Part shown: piece by piece, positions 62,133 through 64,000 of the stretch
Layout of the letters: every line of letters starts with the position of its first letter
Numbering within the stretch: the stretch's first letter is position 1
Origin: Nocardia beijingensis NBRC 16342
GTDB taxonomy: Bacteria > Actinomycetota > Actinomycetes > Mycobacteriales > Mycobacteriaceae
Assembly (NCBI RefSeq): GCF_001612785.1
Contig: NZ_BDBC01000061.1
Location: 1-64,000, forward strand
Direction: 5' to 3'
DNA: 64,000 bases
Notes under the pieces: model-generated
Database searches by the model: none
The model's input: the letters and a program-made list of their open reading frames with translations, nothing else
Told to the model about the DNA's origin: nothing
Made by a program: the position numbers and the translations under genes

Positions 62133-62999
62133 CTACTTGAGTGCGTTCGCAAGATCGAATCGTTCGGCGAAGGCGGACAACTCGTCGCGGGCGCGCTCCG
62201 GGTCACCCGTGCTCGCGCTCACCACGATGCGCGTGACCCCTTGGTCGGCCAGCCCTTGGACGCGCTCGACCGGCATGTCGATCGAGCCCCAGCGCGTGTA
62301 TTCGAACGCGCCGGGATCGCGGCCCGCCGCATCGGCCGCCGCATGGGCGATCGCCAGTTGCTCGGCGCGTTCGGCCGGGCCGAGCAGTCCACCCGGGAAG
62401 TAGCCGTCGCCGCGGGCTCCGGCGCGGCGCGCCGCGGCGCGGCTCGAGCCACCGACATGGATCGGCAACGGCTCGCCGCCCACGGGTTTCGGGTAGCTGC
62501 AGAGGTTGTCGAACCGGAAGAACTCGCCGTCGAAACTCACCCCCTCCGCGTCACCGGACCACAGCAGCCGCAGCACGTCGATGGCCTCGTCGGCGCGACG
62601 GCCACGGGAAGCGAAATCGACGCCGACGGCTCGCGCCTCACCGGGGAGGGTGCCGAGTCCGACCGTGAGCAGACGCATCCGGCCCTTGGACAGCACGTCG
62701 ATCGTCGCCAGGCGCTTAGCCAGCACCACCGGATGGTGATAGGGCAGCAGGAGCACCGCTGTGCCGAGCAGGATCCGCTCGGTGGCGGCGGCCACGAAAC
62801 CGAGCGCGTCGAGCGGGTCGGCGAACGGCACCGTCGGCGTGATCTCCATCGGCCCGACCGTTGCCCCCGGATACAACGCGATGTGCTCGGGCAGGTAGAT
62901 CGCTTCGAATCCGCAGCGCTCGGCATGCTGGGCGTAGCCGATCAACCGGTCCGGGTCGACGCCGAAGAACGGGGTGCTGTAGCTGACCGCGAACCTCAC
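62133..62999 (-). CDS. F420-dependent LLM-class oxidoreductase
   Basis: The 288-residue TIM-barrel protein fits the luciferase-like monooxygenase superfamily: an N-terminal FAVSYSTPFFGVDPDRL strand, IYLPEHIALYPG, LLLPYHHPVVLAKRLATIDVLSKGR, and PIHVGGSSRAA. Actinobacterial members commonly use F420. The GTG start overlaps the merR stop by four bases, so its expression is tied to that regulator. The substrate is unknown. Confidence 0.87.
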   Translation of the reverse strand: MRFAVSYSTPFFGVDPDRLIGYAQHAERCGFEAIYLPEHIALYPGATVGPMEITPTVPFADPLDALGFVAAATERILLGTAVLLLPYHHPVVLAKRLATIDVLSKGRMRLLTVGLGTLPGEARAVGVDFASRGRRADEAIDVLRLLWSGDAEGVSFDGEFFRFDNLCSYPKPVGGEPLPIHVGGSSRAAARRAGARGDGYFPGGLLGPAERAEQLAIAHAAADAAGRDPGAFEYTRWGSIDMPVERVQGLADQGVTRIVVSASTGDPERARDELSAFAERFDLANALK

Positions 63000-63370
63000 C
63001 TCGGCTCCTCGATCCGGTCGAACTCGCAGGCCGCCGCGAGCCGCTCGCTCAGATGGGTCCGTACGTGCTCCAGCCGGGCGAGGTAGGAATCGACCTCGGC
63101 CAGCTTGCGCCGCAACGTGGACACCGAGTCGGGGCAGACGTCTCCGGAGCCGTTGCCCGCCCGCAGGCAGGCGACGAACGGGCGGATGTCGTCGAGATCG
63201 AAGCCCGCGCCGAGCAGTTCGCGGATCTGCGCCACGATCAGCACCTCCCCGTCGTCGTAGGAGCGGTACCCGTTGGCGGCGCGGCGCGGCCGCACCAAAC
63301 CGTGCTCCTCGTAATAACGCAGGGCACGCGTGCTGGTGCCGGCCCGCTGCGCGAGTTCGCCGATGCGCAT
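62996..63370 (-). CDS. MerR family regulator
   Basis: The 124-residue protein has a MerR winged helix (MRIGELAQRAGTSTRALRYYEEHGLVRP) and a dimerisation coiled coil. A single Cys-rich part near residue 67 (CLRAGNGSGDVC) might sense metal or redox state. It is the first gene of a unit with the LLM oxidoreductase. Confidence 0.9.
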   Translation of the reverse strand: MRIGELAQRAGTSTRALRYYEEHGLVRPRRAANGYRSYDDGEVLIVAQIRELLGAGFDLDDIRPFVACLRAGNGSGDVCPDSVSTLRRKLAEVDSYLARLEHVRTHLSERLAAACEFDRIEEPR

Positions 63371-63444
63371 CCGTCCTCCTTCGCCTCCGCTACCGCCACG
63401 CTAAACCTTCTCGCCGACGTCAAGGCAAGCCGCTTCCGTTCGCG

Positions 63445-64000
63445 CTAACGCGGCGCGTGCCTGTCGCGTCTGGGTGCGGTGTTGTCCAGCAGGAACGCCG
63501 ACATGGCCGCGGCCACCGCGGCGGGCCGGTCGAGCATGGACAGCACGTACGCGTCATCGATCTCGACCAGCCGCGCCGCGGGAACGAGTTCCGCGAGCCG
63601 GTGGCCGTGCTCGCGTGGCATCACTTTGCCCGCCGATGACCACAGGATCAGCGCGTCTCCCCGGAAGTTCCGCAGTGCTTCGGTGTTGGCGATCAATTCT
63701 TTTCGGGGGAACCCGGACTTGGTGTAGGCGAGCAGGTCCCGCCGGATCCGGGCGTCGCGCAGCCCCGGCTCGGTCCAGCCGCGCACCAGCGCGTCGGGCA
63801 ACGGTCGCCGCGCCATCCAGCCGAAGAGCAATGGCGATCGGCGCAGCCACCGAACGCGCAACTGCCGCAGGGCCAGTGAGATGCCGCCCGGCAGGTAGGT
63901 GGCGACGGTGGCCATCTTGCCCGGCAGGCCGGGCGGGAAGTTGTCGAACGCCTCGCAGGGCAGCACGATCAGCCTGCCGACCCGTTCGTCCAAGCCGTAG
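63445..64000 (-). CDS. Alpha/beta hydrolase, partial (start beyond window end)
   Basis: The frame is open to the last base. The visible 184 residues correspond to the C-terminal two thirds of an alpha/beta hydrolase: RLIVLPCEAFDNFPPG after the nucleophile elbow, a helical lid, LILWSSAGKVMPREHGHRL as the acid-loop region, and a final ARLVEIDDAYVLSML where the catalytic His of the usual DxxH position appears replaced by Tyr. The active Ser is not in the window. Confidence 0.75.
   Translation of the reverse strand, partial: YGLDERVGRLIVLPCEAFDNFPPGLPGKMATVATYLPGGISLALRQLRVRWLRRSPLLFGWMARRPLPDALVRGWTEPGLRDARIRRDLLAYTKSGFPRKELIANTEALRNFRGDALILWSSAGKVMPREHGHRLAELVPAARLVEIDDAYVLSMLDRPAAVAAAMSAFLLDNTAPRRDRHAPR

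Noticed and set aside
1..64000. CRISPR arrays, rRNA genes and insertion sequences
   Set aside because: I looked for regularly spaced repeats, rRNA signatures and transposase motifs with terminal inverted repeats and found none; the only mobile element is the one at the left end.

Overview
The window is GC-rich actinobacterial DNA. A mycolic-acid-type SAM methyltransferase, AlkB, a KasA-like ketosynthase, an Rv2629-like protein, a KstR-like operator and dense TetR/MFS/SDR content point to a mycolic-acid-containing genus, most likely Nocardia (Rhodococcus is the main alternative). This is inference from gene content; no marker gene is present.

Layout. (1) 1-6701: the right end of a pSAM2-like actinomycete integrative element (DUF2637/Spd-like protein, FtsK/Tra translocase, small translationally coupled ORFs, RepSA-type initiator, Xis, tyrosine integrase), ending at the 3' end of a tRNA-Pro(GGG) gene. 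(2) 6793-13675: small regulator/effector modules (TetR-NmrA, GNAT, MFS, TetR-SDR, metallo-beta-lactamase fold). (3) 13788-23000: lipid and hydrocarbon genes (CFA/mycolate-type methyltransferase, orphan AlkB, secreted lipase with a divergent TetR, SRPBCC-ArsR, KasA-like ketosynthase, CPA2 antiporter). (4) 23314-25839: cytoplasmic-looking subtilase, NYN-type protein and a small unknown. (5) 25902-28085: MarR-controlled DHA2 exporter. (6) 28313-34546: compact polyketide cassette of fatty-acyl-AMP ligase, free ACP and a KS-AT-ACP-alpha-oxoamine synthase megasynthase. (7) 34934-51091: mixed region with carboxylesterase, S1 mini-protein, PAS-ANTAR protein, baeRF2 protein, a membrane-anchored substrate-binding-like protein, MFS and EthD genes sharing a KstR-like site, LysR/DapA/MFS, and a deletion scar joining a truncated tetR to a truncated SDR gene. 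(8) 51696-61273: a conservon (CvnA-D) followed by five cytochrome P450 genes. (9) 61600-64000: flavin reductase, F420-type LLM oxidoreductase coupled to a MerR regulator, and an alpha/beta hydrolase cut by the window end.

The two most notable systems are the polyketide cassette and the conservon. In the cassette the domain order matches a split version of prodiginine RedL, predicting fatty acid activation, one malonyl extension and decarboxylative condensation with an amino acid to give an alkyl-pyrrolinone or aminoketone lipid. In the conservon the P450s run CYP157-like, CYP154-like, CYP157-like, CYP157-like, CYP154-like. All three CYP157-like proteins lack the K-helix ExxR motif and start with TTG behind related leaders that may be relics of the cvnD 3' end.
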